64,000 nt of DNA from Streptomyces sp. SM10 (GTDB taxonomy: Bacteria; Actinomycetota; Actinomycetes; Streptomycetales; Streptomycetaceae): NCBI RefSeq assembly GCF_002910915.1, contig NZ_NEUF01000194.1, positions 14,063 to 78,062 of the forward strand, in the 5' to 3' direction. Below, piece after piece: positions 46,036 to 53,752 of this stretch. Position numbers and translations under genes: made by a program. The notes beneath the pieces were generated by a model, which did no database searches, was not told where the DNA came from, and worked only from the letters and a program-made list of their open reading frames with translations. Within the stretch, counting starts at the first letter, position 1; each line of letters opens with the position of its first letter.

Positions 46036-47202
46036 ATGACCTTCATGACCGGAACCAGCAGACGCACCGTCCTGGCGGCCACGGCCGCCGCCGGGGTGGC
46101 CGTGGCGGCGGGCGCACCGTCCGCACAGGCCGCGACCCGCGGGCGCACCCCGTCCAGAGAGCTCTTCGGCACGCTCGCCGACGGGACGAAGGTGCACCGC
46201 TGGACCCTCGCCAACGGCGGGACCCGGCTGAAGGTCCTGTCGTGGGGCGGCGTCGTCCACTCCCTGGAGACGCCGGACCGCAGGGGCCGGACGGTGAACG
46301 TCGCGCTCGGCTTCGACAACCTCGCGGACTACGTGGCGAAGTCCCCGTACTTCGGCGGGCTGATCGGCCGGTACGGCAACCGCATCGCCGAGGGGCGCTT
46401 CACCCTCGACGGTGTCACGCACCGACTGCCCGTCAACGACGGCCCGAACAGCCTGCACGGCGGCGACCAGGGCTTCGACAAGCGGGTCTGGGACGTGCGG
46501 CCGTTCACCGAGCGCGGTGACGTCGGGCTGGTCCTGACCCGGACCAGCCCGGACGGCGAGGCCGGCTATCCGGGCACGCTCGCCGTCCGTGTCGTCTACA
46601 CGCTCACCCCGCGGGGCGAGTGGCGCATCGACTACTCGGCGACGACGGACCGCGCGACGGTCCTCAACCTGACCAGCCACACGTACTTCAACCTGGCGGG
46701 CGAGGGCAGCGGCAGCGTCGACGGGCATCTGCTGGAGCTGGCGGCTTCCCGCTACACGCCGGTCGGCGCGACGCTCATCCCGACGGGTGAGCTCGCCCCG
46801 GTGGCGCGTACGCCGTTCGACTTCCGGCGGTCCCGGGCCCTCGGGGACGCGGTCCGCACCCCGCACGAGCAGATCGGCTTCGGGCAGGGGATCGACCACA
46901 ACTACGTCCTGGACAAGGGGATATCGGCCCGCCCGGAGTACGCGCTGACGGTGACGGACCCCGGCTCGGGCCGGGTGATGAAGATGTACACGACGGAGCC
47001 CGGCATGCAGGTCTACACGGGCAACTTCCTCGACGGCACCCTGACCGGCACCTCGGGGCGGGTCTACCGTCAGGGCGACGCGTTCTGCCTGGAGTCCCAG
47101 CACTTCCCGGACTCCCCCAACCAGCCGTCGTTCCCCTCGACGGTGCTGCGGCCGGGCGACACCTACCGTTCGACGACGGTGCACGCCTTCTCGGCCCGCT
47201 GA
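46036..47202 (+). CDS. Tat-exported aldose 1-epimerase
   Basis: 388 residues with a twin-arginine leader (SRRTVLAATAAAGVAVAAGAPSAQA, cleaved about residue 33). Active-site blocks: LIGRYGNRI, LNLTSHTYFNL with the catalytic His, G-I-D-H-N-Y-V-L with Asp and the catalytic Glu in LESQHFPDSPN. It supplies the preferred anomer outside the membrane for the importer encoded just upstream. ATG 46036 with AGGAG 6 nt before. Followed by a strong hairpin that ends the operon. Confidence 0.95.
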   Translation: MTFMTGTSRRTVLAATAAAGVAVAAGAPSAQAATRGRTPSRELFGTLADGTKVHRWTLANGGTRLKVLSWGGVVHSLETPDRRGRTVNVALGFDNLADYVAKSPYFGGLIGRYGNRIAEGRFTLDGVTHRLPVNDGPNSLHGGDQGFDKRVWDVRPFTERGDVGLVLTRTSPDGEAGYPGTLAVRVVYTLTPRGEWRIDYSATTDRATVLNLTSHTYFNLAGEGSGSVDGHLLELAASRYTPVGATLIPTGELAPVARTPFDFRRSRALGDAVRTPHEQIGFGQGIDHNYVLDKGISARPEYALTVTDPGSGRVMKMYTTEPGMQVYTGNFLDGTLTGTSGRVYRQGDAFCLESQHFPDSPNQPSFPSTVLRPGDTYRSTTVHAFSAR

Positions 47203-47211
47203 ACCGCCGTC

Positions 47212-47259
47212 ATGACGGAAGGCGCCCACCCCCTGGCCGGGGTGGGCTCCTTCCGTCAT
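47212..47259 (+). terminator. Importer operon terminator
   Basis: Inverted repeat of about 21-bp arms (ATGACGGAAGG..CCCACCCC / GGGGTGGG..CCTTCCGTCAT) with one internal mismatch and a 6-nt loop, 10 nt after the mutarotase stop. Confidence 0.9.
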
Positions 47260-47344
47260 CAGGGCCGCCGATATCGCTTCGAACCGGCCCCGCCGCTCTG
47301 TTAGCCTGCCGGAGGCCGTGCGAGAGGGACAGGAGGTGGTACCC

Positions 47345-47422
47345 GTGGACGCAGTATCGACATGGGTGCTCCCCTGCGGAGTCATGGCCGGGCGACAGGT
47401 CGTCCGGGAGCGCCGTTCCTGA
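47345..47422 (+). CDS. 25-codon upstream ORF (leader peptide candidate)
   Basis: GTG 47345 with a near-perfect AGGAGG (47331-47336) 8 nt upstream opens a 25-codon frame: VDAVSTWVLPCG, then VMAGRQVVRERRS and TGA. TAGCCT at 47302-47307 is a convincing -10 box, so a mRNA starting near 47314 would meet this frame first. It ends 21 nt before the hydrolase ATG, whose own ribosome binding site (AAAGG) is weaker. Position and strength suggest a leader peptide that controls downstream translation or transcription. One Trp and one Cys; no run of a single amino acid. Confidence 0.6.
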   Translation: MDAVSTWVLPCGVMAGRQVVRERRS

Positions 47423-47443
47423 GCCCTCCCGAAAGGCATATCC

Positions 47444-48187
47444 ATGCGTTTCACCTCCGAACACCGCCTCGGCGACGACATCCTCGAACGCCGGTTCCTG
47501 CTCGGCGAGATCCCCGGCATCCTGTGGACGCCCGCGTCCGCACCCGCGTCGGCGCCGGCGCCGCTGATCCTGCTCGGCCACCCTCCGCTCGGGCTGCACA
47601 GGATGTACCCCCGGCTCGCGGAGCGGGCCCGGCAGGCCGGGGCGGACGGCTTCGCCGCGGCCACCGTCGAACTCCCCGGGAGCGGCGAACGGCCCCGATG
47701 GCCCGCCCTCGACCGGGCGCGCGCGGACATGCGCCGGGCCGTGGAGGCCGGCGAGCCCGTCGGCGACGAGATCGTCGACGCCCTCGTCCTCCCTCTGGTC
47801 GACAGGGCTGTCCCGGAATGGCAGGCCGCCCTCGACGCCCTCCTCGCCCTGCCCGGGATCGGCGGGCCGGTCGGGTACTCGGGGGGAGTGATCTCCGTCG
47901 GCACCCGGCTGGCGGCGGTGGAGCCGCGTGTCGCGGCCGCCGTCCTGTTCGCGGGAAGCCTCGTCCCTCGCGTCATCTTCGAGGAGGCGCGCCAGGTCAC
48001 CGTCCCGCTGCACGTCCTGCTGCAGTGGGACGACGAGGGCAACGACCGGCAGGCGGCACTGGACCTGTTCGACGCCTTCGGCTCCGAGGAGAAGACGTTG
48101 CACGCCAACATGGGCGGGCACACCGGCGTTCCGCAGTTCGCCGGGGACGCAGCCGCCCGTTTCCTCACCCGGCACCTGCGGCCCTGA
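47444..48187 (+). CDS. Dienelactone-hydrolase-like alpha/beta hydrolase
   Basis: 247 residues. Strand-loop L-I-L-L-G-H-P-P-L-G near residue 42 (oxyanion side), nucleophile elbow G-Y-S-G-G with Ser146, probable acid D in L-Q-W-D-D-E-G and His in N-M-G-G-H-T-G-V. Layout is that of small cytoplasmic esterases annotated as dienelactone hydrolase or alpha/beta hydrolase. Preceded by the upstream ORF at 47345. Substrate unknown. Confidence 0.85.
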   Translation: MRFTSEHRLGDDILERRFLLGEIPGILWTPASAPASAPAPLILLGHPPLGLHRMYPRLAERARQAGADGFAAATVELPGSGERPRWPALDRARADMRRAVEAGEPVGDEIVDALVLPLVDRAVPEWQAALDALLALPGIGGPVGYSGGVISVGTRLAAVEPRVAAAVLFAGSLVPRVIFEEARQVTVPLHVLLQWDDEGNDRQAALDLFDAFGSEEKTLHANMGGHTGVPQFAGDAAARFLTRHLRP

Positions 48188-48202
48188 GGAAGAGCCCGTG
48201 AT

Positions 48203-48227
48203 GGGGCCGGGGCCGGAGCCCGGCCCC
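48203..48227. terminator. Hairpin between convergent hydrolase and arabinofuranosidase genes
   Basis: GGGGCCGGG / CCCGGCCCC stem of 9 bp with a 7-nt loop, 15 nt after the hydrolase stop and 38 nt past the arabinofuranosidase stop on the other strand. Confidence 0.7.
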
Positions 48228-48265
48228 ACCGCGGGCCACCTGGAGCGGGTACCCGTACGTCCGGA

Positions 48266-49783
48266 CTACACCAGCCGGATCATGTTCCAGGACATCGGCG
48301 CCAGCACGGCCTTCAGGGTGCCGTCGGCGAGCTCGGTGCCCTCGGCCGCGTGCGGGAGCACCCGCTCGGGCTCGGCGAGGGTGTTGCGCGCCTCCGGGTC
48401 GGCGTCGGCGATGACCAGGTGCTCGGCCACCCGGCCCAGGTCCAGCCCCGGCAGGGCGACTTCGAGCGGCAGTTCGGCGTCCTGGCTCCGGTTCACGGCG
48501 AAGACCGTGACGGCCCCCGTCCCCGGGTCCCGCACGGCGGTGGCGTGCAGCAGGTCGGCCTCGCCGTACTTCGCCGTCGGGTAGGTGGGCGAGTCCACCC
48601 GTACGTCCAGGACCTGGCCCCGCCCGTACCGCGCGGCCTGCGCGAAGGGGAAGAAGGTCGTCTGCCGCCAGGCGGGCCCGCCGGGCTCGGTCATGATCGG
48701 CGCGATGACGTTGACCAGCTGGGCGAGACAGGCGACGGCCACCCGGTCCGCGTGACGCAGCAGGGCGATGAGCAGGCTTCCGAAGACGACGGCGTCGGTG
48801 ACGGTGTAGTTGTCCTCCAGCAGCCGGGGCGCCTCGGGCCAGTCGAGCGGATTCTCCTCCGTCTCCTGCTGGAAGCGCTTCTGGTACCAGACGTTCCACT
48901 CGTCGAAGGAGAGGTTGATCCTCTTCGTGGACTTGAGCCGCGCTCCCACGTGGTCGCAGGTCGCGACGACGCTCTCGATGAAGGACTCCATGTCGACGGC
49001 CGAGGCCAGGAAGGAGTCGCGGTCGCCGTCGGTCTCCTCGTAATAGGCGTGCAGCGAGACGTGGTCGACGAGGTCGTACGTCTCGGCGAGGACCGTCGCC
49101 TCCCAGGCCGCGAAGGTCTCCATGGCACGGCTGGAGGACCCGCAGGCGACGAGCTGTACGGACGGGTCGATCTGGCGCATCGCACGGGCCGTCTCGGCCG
49201 CGAGCCGGCCGTACTCCTCGGCGGTCTTGTGGCCGGTCTGCCAGGGGCCGTCCATCTCGTTGCCCAGGCACCACAGCCTGATCCCGAAGGGGTCCTTGTC
49301 GCCGTGGGCGGCGCGGAGGTCGGAGAGCGCGGTACCGGACGGGTGGTTGGCGTACTCCTGGAGCTGGATGGCCTCCTGGACGCCGCGGGTGCCGAGGTTG
49401 ACCGCGAGCATCGGTTGGGCCTCCGGGCCGACCTTCCTGAGGAAGGCCATGTACTCGGAGAGGCCGAAACGATTCGTCTCGGTGGAACGCCAGGCGAGGT
49501 CGAGACGGCGGGGGCGCTCGTCGACGGGGCCGACGCCGTCCTCCCAGCGGTAGCCGGAGACGAAGTTACCGCCGGGGTAGCGGATGACGGTGACGCCGAG
49601 TTCGCGGACGAGATCCAGCACGTCGGTGCGCAGTCCGGCCTCGTCGGCCGAGGGGTGGCCGGGTTCGAGTATCCCGTCGTAGACACAGCGGCCGAGGTGC
49701 TCGACGAAGGAGCCGAAGAGCCGTGGGTCGACGTCGCCGACGGTGAAGGCAGGGTCGAGGGTGAAGCGCGCGGTACGGGTCAT
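48266..49783 (-). CDS. Alpha-L-arabinofuranosidase, glycoside hydrolase family 51
   Basis: 505 residues without a signal peptide, so intracellular. Start ATG 49783 with AAGGAAG upstream. TIM barrel with acid/base Glu176 in C-L-G-N-E-M-D-G and nucleophile Glu295 in F-D-E-W-N-V-W-Y, then a C-terminal beta-sandwich. It removes arabinofuranosyl ends from imported arabino-oligosaccharides. Its promoter region carries the same motif as the sugar operon, which links the island to arabinose or arabinan-derived sugars. Confidence 0.97.
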   Translation of the reverse strand: MTRTARFTLDPAFTVGDVDPRLFGSFVEHLGRCVYDGILEPGHPSADEAGLRTDVLDLVRELGVTVIRYPGGNFVSGYRWEDGVGPVDERPRRLDLAWRSTETNRFGLSEYMAFLRKVGPEAQPMLAVNLGTRGVQEAIQLQEYANHPSGTALSDLRAAHGDKDPFGIRLWCLGNEMDGPWQTGHKTAEEYGRLAAETARAMRQIDPSVQLVACGSSSRAMETFAAWEATVLAETYDLVDHVSLHAYYEETDGDRDSFLASAVDMESFIESVVATCDHVGARLKSTKRINLSFDEWNVWYQKRFQQETEENPLDWPEAPRLLEDNYTVTDAVVFGSLLIALLRHADRVAVACLAQLVNVIAPIMTEPGGPAWRQTTFFPFAQAARYGRGQVLDVRVDSPTYPTAKYGEADLLHATAVRDPGTGAVTVFAVNRSQDAELPLEVALPGLDLGRVAEHLVIADADPEARNTLAEPERVLPHAAEGTELADGTLKAVLAPMSWNMIRLV

Positions 49784-49790
49784 GGCTTCC

Positions 49791-49811
49791 TTACTCGTTC
49801 GATATGCCGAA
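49791..49811 (-). promoter_or_regulatory. Sugar-island motif upstream of the arabinofuranosidase gene
   Basis: On the plus strand CGATATGCCGAA (49800-49811) matches the motif CGAwATrCCGAA; on the minus strand CATATCGAACGAGTAA (49806-49791) matches 14 of 16 positions of 38617-38632. Located 8-28 nt before the start codon. Confidence 0.75.
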
Positions 49812-49903
49812 TGCTGCTCGTAACCTCGAACGGGACCGTAGAGTTCCGCCTCCGCGGCCGTCAATGCCCGTGCGCGCGCCTTTTGCGGAGCCGCGCGGGC
49901 GCA

Positions 49904-49949
49904 CGGCCGAGGGCCGCACCCCCATGTGACGGGATGCGGCCCTCGGTCG
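49904..49949 (-). terminator. ohr terminator
   Basis: Long inverted repeat CGGCCGAGGGCCGCA..CCC / GGG..TGCGGCCCTCGGTCG with a 7-nt loop and one G-T pair, 20 nt past the ohr stop. Confidence 0.85.
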
Positions 49950-49968
49950 TACGCGATCGGGTGCGGTC

Positions 49969-50397
49969 TCAGGCGACCGACAGCTCGACCTTGATGTTGC
50001 CCCGGGTGGCGTTCGAGTACGGGCACACCTGATGCGCCTTCTCGACGAGCGCCTGGGCGGTGGCCGTGTCGACGTTCGGGATGGAGGCGCTGATCGCGAC
50101 CTCCAGGCCGAAGCCGCCCGCCTCGGTCTTGCCGATGGAGACCGAAGCGGTCACCGTCGAACCGGAGATGTCGGCCTTCTCCTGGCGGGCGACCACACCG
50201 AGCGCGCCCTGGAAGCAGGCGCTGTAGCCCGCCGCGAAGAGCTGCTCGGGGTTGGTGCCCGCGCCGCTGCCGCCCATCACCTTCGGCGGGTTGACGACGA
50301 CGTCGAGGTTGCCGTCGTCGGAGGAGACGCGGCCGTCGCGGCCGTTCTCGGCGGTGGCGACGGCGGTGTAGGCGACGTCGATGTTCTGGATGGTCAT
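49969..50397 (-). CDS. ohr: Organic hydroperoxide resistance protein (Ohr/OsmC)
   Basis: 142 residues. Reactive cysteines Cys61 (YSACFQGA) and Cys125 (HQVCPYSNAT), the P-E-Q-L-F-A-A-G motif and the catalytic Arg in the N-terminal strand identify the Ohr subgroup, which reduces organic hydroperoxides using lipoyl partners. ATG 50397 with AGGAGG 8-13 nt before. No OhrR-type MarR gene is directly adjacent; the MarR gene at 51734 is next to an oxidoreductase instead. Confidence 0.95.
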   Translation of the reverse strand: MTIQNIDVAYTAVATAENGRDGRVSSDDGNLDVVVNPPKVMGGSGAGTNPEQLFAAGYSACFQGALGVVARQEKADISGSTVTASVSIGKTEAGGFGLEVAISASIPNVDTATAQALVEKAHQVCPYSNATRGNIKVELSVA

Positions 50398-50560
50398 GCG
50401 GGTGATTCCTCCTGCTGATGCGCCGCGACTCGCGCCCACGACCGCGACGGCCTTGGCCCGAGCCTAACCGGTGGCCTCCCGGGCACTCCGATCGCCCGCC
50501 GTCCGGGACTCCGGCAGGCCGTACGTCCGGCCGGCCTCGGACCACGAAGGGCGGTGGCGC

Positions 50561-50587
50561 CCGCCGGGGCCGTGACGGCCCCGGCGG
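50561..50587 (-). terminator. Terminator of the NADP-dependent oxidoreductase gene
   Basis: Perfect 12-bp stem CCGCCGGGGCCG / CGGCCCCGGCGG with a TGA loop, 14 nt past the stop on the minus strand. Confidence 0.85.
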
Positions 50588-50600
50588 CTGCCGGATCCGC

Positions 50601-51620
50601 TCAGGCGTCCAGCGAGACGATCATCTTGCCGGTGTTCTCGCCGCGCAGCAGGCCGACGAACGCGTCGTAGGCGTGCTCGATGCCCTGGACCTTCGTCTCG
50701 TTGTACTTGAGCTCGCCCGAGGCCAGCCAGCCGGCCACGTCCTGGACGAACTGCGGCTGGAGCGCGGCGTGGTCGCCGACGAGGATGCCCTGGAGGCGCA
50801 GCCGCTTGCCGATGACGAGGGCGAGGTTGCGCGGCCCCGGGGCGGGCTCCGTGGCGTTGTACTGGGCGATCATTCCGCAGATGGTGGCGCGGCCGTGGAC
50901 GTTGAGCGCGGAGATCGCGGCCTCCAGGTGCTCACCGCCGACGTTGTCGAAGTAGACGTCGATGCCGTCGGGGGCGGCCTCGGCGAGCTGCTCCCGGACG
51001 GGGCCGTTCTTGTAGTTGAAGGCCGCGTCGAAGCCGTACTCCTCGACGAGGAGCTTGACCTTCTCGTCGGATCCCGCCGAGCCGATGACGCGGGAGGCAC
51101 CCTTGATCTTCGCCATCTGACCGACCTGGCTGCCGACCGCGCCGGCCGCGCCGGAGACGAAGACGGCGTCGCCCTCCTTGAAGGAGGCGACCTCGAACAG
51201 CCCGGCGTAGGCGGTGAGTCCGGGCATGCCGAGCACGCCGAGGTAGGACGAGAGCGGGGCGATCGAGCCGTCGACCTTGACCGCGTGCTTGGCGGGGACG
51301 TCGGCGTACTCGCGCCAGCCGAGGCCGTGCAGGACGTGGTCTCCGACGGCGAAGCCCTCGGCGTTCGACGCGACGACCTCGCCGACCGCGCCGCCGTCCA
51401 TGGGGTGGTCGAGCTTGAAGGGCGGGGTGTAGGACTTCACGTCGTTCATCCGGCCGCGCATGTAGGGGTCGACCGAGAAGTGGAGGTTGCGGACGAGGAC
51501 ACGGCCCTCACCGGGAGCCGTCACCGGCGCCTCGCGCAGGGCGAAGTCCGTGGCCGCGGGCCAGCCGTGGGGACGGGCTACGAGGTGCCATTCGCGGCTG
51601 GACGTGGGAAGTGCGGACAT
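50601..51620 (-). CDS. NADP-dependent medium-chain oxidoreductase (leukotriene B4 dehydrogenase/CurA type)
   Basis: 339 residues without zinc ligands. Start ATG 51620 (MSALPTSSREWHL) with GAGGAG upstream; a longer frame begins in the promoter. Motifs: FSVDPYMRGRMND, GMPGLTAYAGLFEV, nucleotide loop V-S-G-A-A-G-A-V-G-S, and YFDNVGGEHL. These enzymes reduce alpha,beta-unsaturated ketones. Divergent from a MarR regulator with 113 bp between starts, so it is probably its target and responds to electrophiles. Confidence 0.94.
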   Translation of the reverse strand: MSALPTSSREWHLVARPHGWPAATDFALREAPVTAPGEGRVLVRNLHFSVDPYMRGRMNDVKSYTPPFKLDHPMDGGAVGEVVASNAEGFAVGDHVLHGLGWREYADVPAKHAVKVDGSIAPLSSYLGVLGMPGLTAYAGLFEVASFKEGDAVFVSGAAGAVGSQVGQMAKIKGASRVIGSAGSDEKVKLLVEEYGFDAAFNYKNGPVREQLAEAAPDGIDVYFDNVGGEHLEAAISALNVHGRATICGMIAQYNATEPAPGPRNLALVIGKRLRLQGILVGDHAALQPQFVQDVAGWLASGELKYNETKVQGIEHAYDAFVGLLRGENTGKMIVSLDA

Positions 51621-51697
51621 GGGCTCGGGTCTCCTCGATGTCGTGCCGGGGGAAGCGGGAAAAGCTTCAGTACATGAAACAACCATGCGTCCAGATA

Positions 51698-51726
51698 TTT
51701 CACCTTGTCAAGTAATTCGGTACGCT
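51698..51726 (+). promoter_or_regulatory. marR promoter with overlapping divergent promoter
   Basis: TTTCAC (51698-51703), 17-bp spacer, TACGCT (51721-51726), 7 nt before the marR ATG: a leaderless-type promoter. TTGACA on the minus strand (51706-51711) is the -35 of the oxidoreductase gene, so both overlap. The short dyad CTTGTCAAG (51704-51712) sits in the shared part, where a MarR repressor could block both directions. Confidence 0.6.
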
Positions 51727-51733
51727 GGGTGTC

Positions 51734-52171
51734 ATGGCCACCTCGCGCACCGACCCGCTGACCCTCGATGTCATCCAGCTCATCGGCGGGGTCGTGGCGC
51801 GCTACCACGAGGAGTACGACCGGGCCGCGTCCGCGCACGCGCTGACCGGCGCCCAGGCCAGGGTTCTCGGACTGCTCTCGCTGGAGCCGATGCCCATGCG
51901 CAAGGTTGCCCGGAAACTGAAGTGCGAACCGTCCAACATCACGGGCATAGTCGACCGGCTGGAGCTTCGTGGCCTGGTGGAACGCCGCCCGGACCCGGCC
52001 GACCGGCGCGTGAAGCTCGCCGCCCCGACCGAGGAGGGCGTCCGGACGGCCCGGCAGCTGCGGGACGCGCTGGACTTCGCCCGGGAGCCGCTCGCCGAGC
52101 TGTCGGAGGCCGAGCGGACAGTGCTGCGCGACCTGCTGCGCCGGATGCTCGGCGAGGACGACAACGCCTAG
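51734..52171 (+). CDS. MarR-family repressor
   Basis: 145 residues. Winged helix at about 48-110 (QARVLGLLSLEPMPMRKVARKLKCEPSNITGIVDRLELRGLVERRPDPADRRVKLAAPTEEG). One cysteine, in K-L-K-C-E-P, lies in the recognition helix region, not in the N-terminal OhrR position. Likely represses itself and the divergent oxidoreductase. Confidence 0.94.
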   Translation: MATSRTDPLTLDVIQLIGGVVARYHEEYDRAASAHALTGAQARVLGLLSLEPMPMRKVARKLKCEPSNITGIVDRLELRGLVERRPDPADRRVKLAAPTEEGVRTARQLRDALDFAREPLAELSEAERTVLRDLLRRMLGEDDNA

Positions 52172-52184
52172 AACGTCTGCCGCG

Positions 52185-52880
52185 TCAGAAGCAGAAGATC
52201 CACAAGTGACAGGTCTCCGTCGGCGACGGAGTGGGCGCCGGAACGTCCGACGGCTCCGGCGGGGTCGGGTCCGCGGTCGGACTCCCGGAGCCCGAGGGCT
52301 CGGCCGGCGCTTCCGTTTCCTCCGGGTCACCGGACTCGGAGGCGGACGGAGAGACCTCCCCGGGGGCGGACGGCGACGGGGGCACTCCGGGCGCCGTGGT
52401 GCTGCGGGCCGGACCACTCGTCGCGGTCGCGGAGTGGGAATCGGTGACCGGGACGACGGTGGGCACCTCCACCGGGCCGGGATCGTCGGGCTCCGTGCTG
52501 GACGGCGCGGACGGGACAGGCTCCGTGGCGGAGGACGTGGCCTCGCTCACGTACTCCGAGGCGCCGCTGCCCCCGTCGGGCTCCAGTGCCAGCTCGGCAA
52601 GGCTCAGCGCCCCCAGCGCCAGCACCACGCCCACGGCCGTCAGCAGCAGCGCACGCCCCCGCCTCCGGTGGGTACGGCGCCCCCGCCTGCGGGATGCGCC
52701 CCGGGCACGGCGGCGGTGACCTGCGGCCCCGGAGGCGTCCAGGGTCTCGCCGGGGGGTTCCGGCTCACGGCCGGCGTGGTCAGCGACGGCGTAGGGGGCC
52801 AGCGCGTCGGCGGGGGTCCCGCAACCGGCGCAGGCCAGCGCCCCGTTGAGGTGCCGTTGGCACGGGTGGCAGTAATCCAT
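52185..52880 (-). CDS. SCO2400-family membrane protein with N-terminal zinc ribbon
   Basis: 231 residues. The N terminus M-D-Y-C-H-P-C-Q-R-H...C-A-G-C-G is a four-cysteine zinc ribbon facing the cytoplasm, followed by an Arg-rich stretch, one TM helix at about 78-97 (LLLTAVGVVLALGALSLAEL) and a 120-residue extracellular tail of Ser, Pro, Thr, Glu and Asp, closed by TETCHLWIFCF. I recall this composition as the SCO2400 family. A cysteine pair in the last seven residues may form a disulfide. Convergent with marR, 13 bp between stops. Confidence 0.85.
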   Translation of the reverse strand: MDYCHPCQRHLNGALACAGCGTPADALAPYAVADHAGREPEPPGETLDASGAAGHRRRARGASRRRGRRTHRRRGRALLLTAVGVVLALGALSLAELALEPDGGSGASEYVSEATSSATEPVPSAPSSTEPDDPGPVEVPTVVPVTDSHSATATSGPARSTTAPGVPPSPSAPGEVSPSASESGDPEETEAPAEPSGSGSPTADPTPPEPSDVPAPTPSPTETCHLWIFCF

Positions 52881-53001
52881 GGCGCCCGCAGACTAGACGC
52901 GCCAGGAACAGCTCAGGAAGGCGCACAGGTGAGGATCCTGTGTGGAATCAGGAACTCCGGGGCCGCCGCCCCGATCGCCGCCCGCGCGGCAGGATGGGGT
53001 C

Positions 53002-53574
53002 ATGACCGCTCCCGCCCCGTTCGGGCCGCTCCAGTTCCAGCTCGTCCTGCTGCGCCGGATGGCCGACCACCAGCCGGACCTCGTCGAGGACGCCCGTCAT
53101 GAACTGAGCGCCTCCCTCGCCGAGATGAGGGAGGCGAACCGGCGCTGGCAGGCCATGCTGCGCGCGCCGCGCGGCCGGGGCGCGCTGCGCCGCTACCGCT
53201 CCGTCCTGGGCGCGCCCGAGTCGTCCGTACGCCGCACGGTCGGCGATCTGGAGTGCGACGCGCTGCTGTGGCCGCTGCCCCTCTGGCCGGACCTGCGCTT
53301 CGAGGTCATGGCGGGTCCCGGCGGAGCCGTGTGGAACGAGTGGCTGGTGCGGGCCCCCGGTGCACCGGGCCCCGTGCTGGACACGGCCGCCGACCTGACC
53401 CCGTGGTCCTGCACCGTGAACGAGGTGGCCAGGGCCTTCACCCCCGCCCGCCCCATGGAGGGCAGCGCGCCGACCCGCTGGGCGCTGGCCTTCACCGACC
53501 CGGCGGACGGCGGTCCCCGCGTCGCCGAGTTCACCTGGGGACTGTTCCAGAGGCTGCTGCCCGGCGGCGCCTGA
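53002..53574 (+). CDS. Conserved protein of unknown function
   Basis: 190 residues, no signal or TM. Begins TAPAPFGPLQFQLVLLRRMADHQPDLVEDARHEL, with a helix rich in Arg (EANRRWQAMLRAPRGRG) and a beta-rich second half (LRFEVMAGPGGAVWNEWLVRAPG, WALAFTDPADGGPRVAEFTW). Codon bias is fully Streptomyces-like. ATG 53002 has only a weak AGGATGG upstream. No family recognised. Confidence 0.72.
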   Translation: MTAPAPFGPLQFQLVLLRRMADHQPDLVEDARHELSASLAEMREANRRWQAMLRAPRGRGALRRYRSVLGAPESSVRRTVGDLECDALLWPLPLWPDLRFEVMAGPGGAVWNEWLVRAPGAPGPVLDTAADLTPWSCTVNEVARAFTPARPMEGSAPTRWALAFTDPADGGPRVAEFTWGLFQRLLPGGA

Positions 53575-53752
53575 GATCTGTCGCAGCATTCCCGGCGGCT
53601 GCTTCCCGACGACGCCCGGCATCTGTCGCGCCGTCAGCTCCGGGTCCCCCCTACGGCTCACCCAGCGCGCGCCCCTCCCGCCCCGGCGCGACGATGCGAG
53701 GAGAGCCGGCTGCCGCCGGTACCCCCCGTCAGCGCTCTCGGGAGACCCTGCC

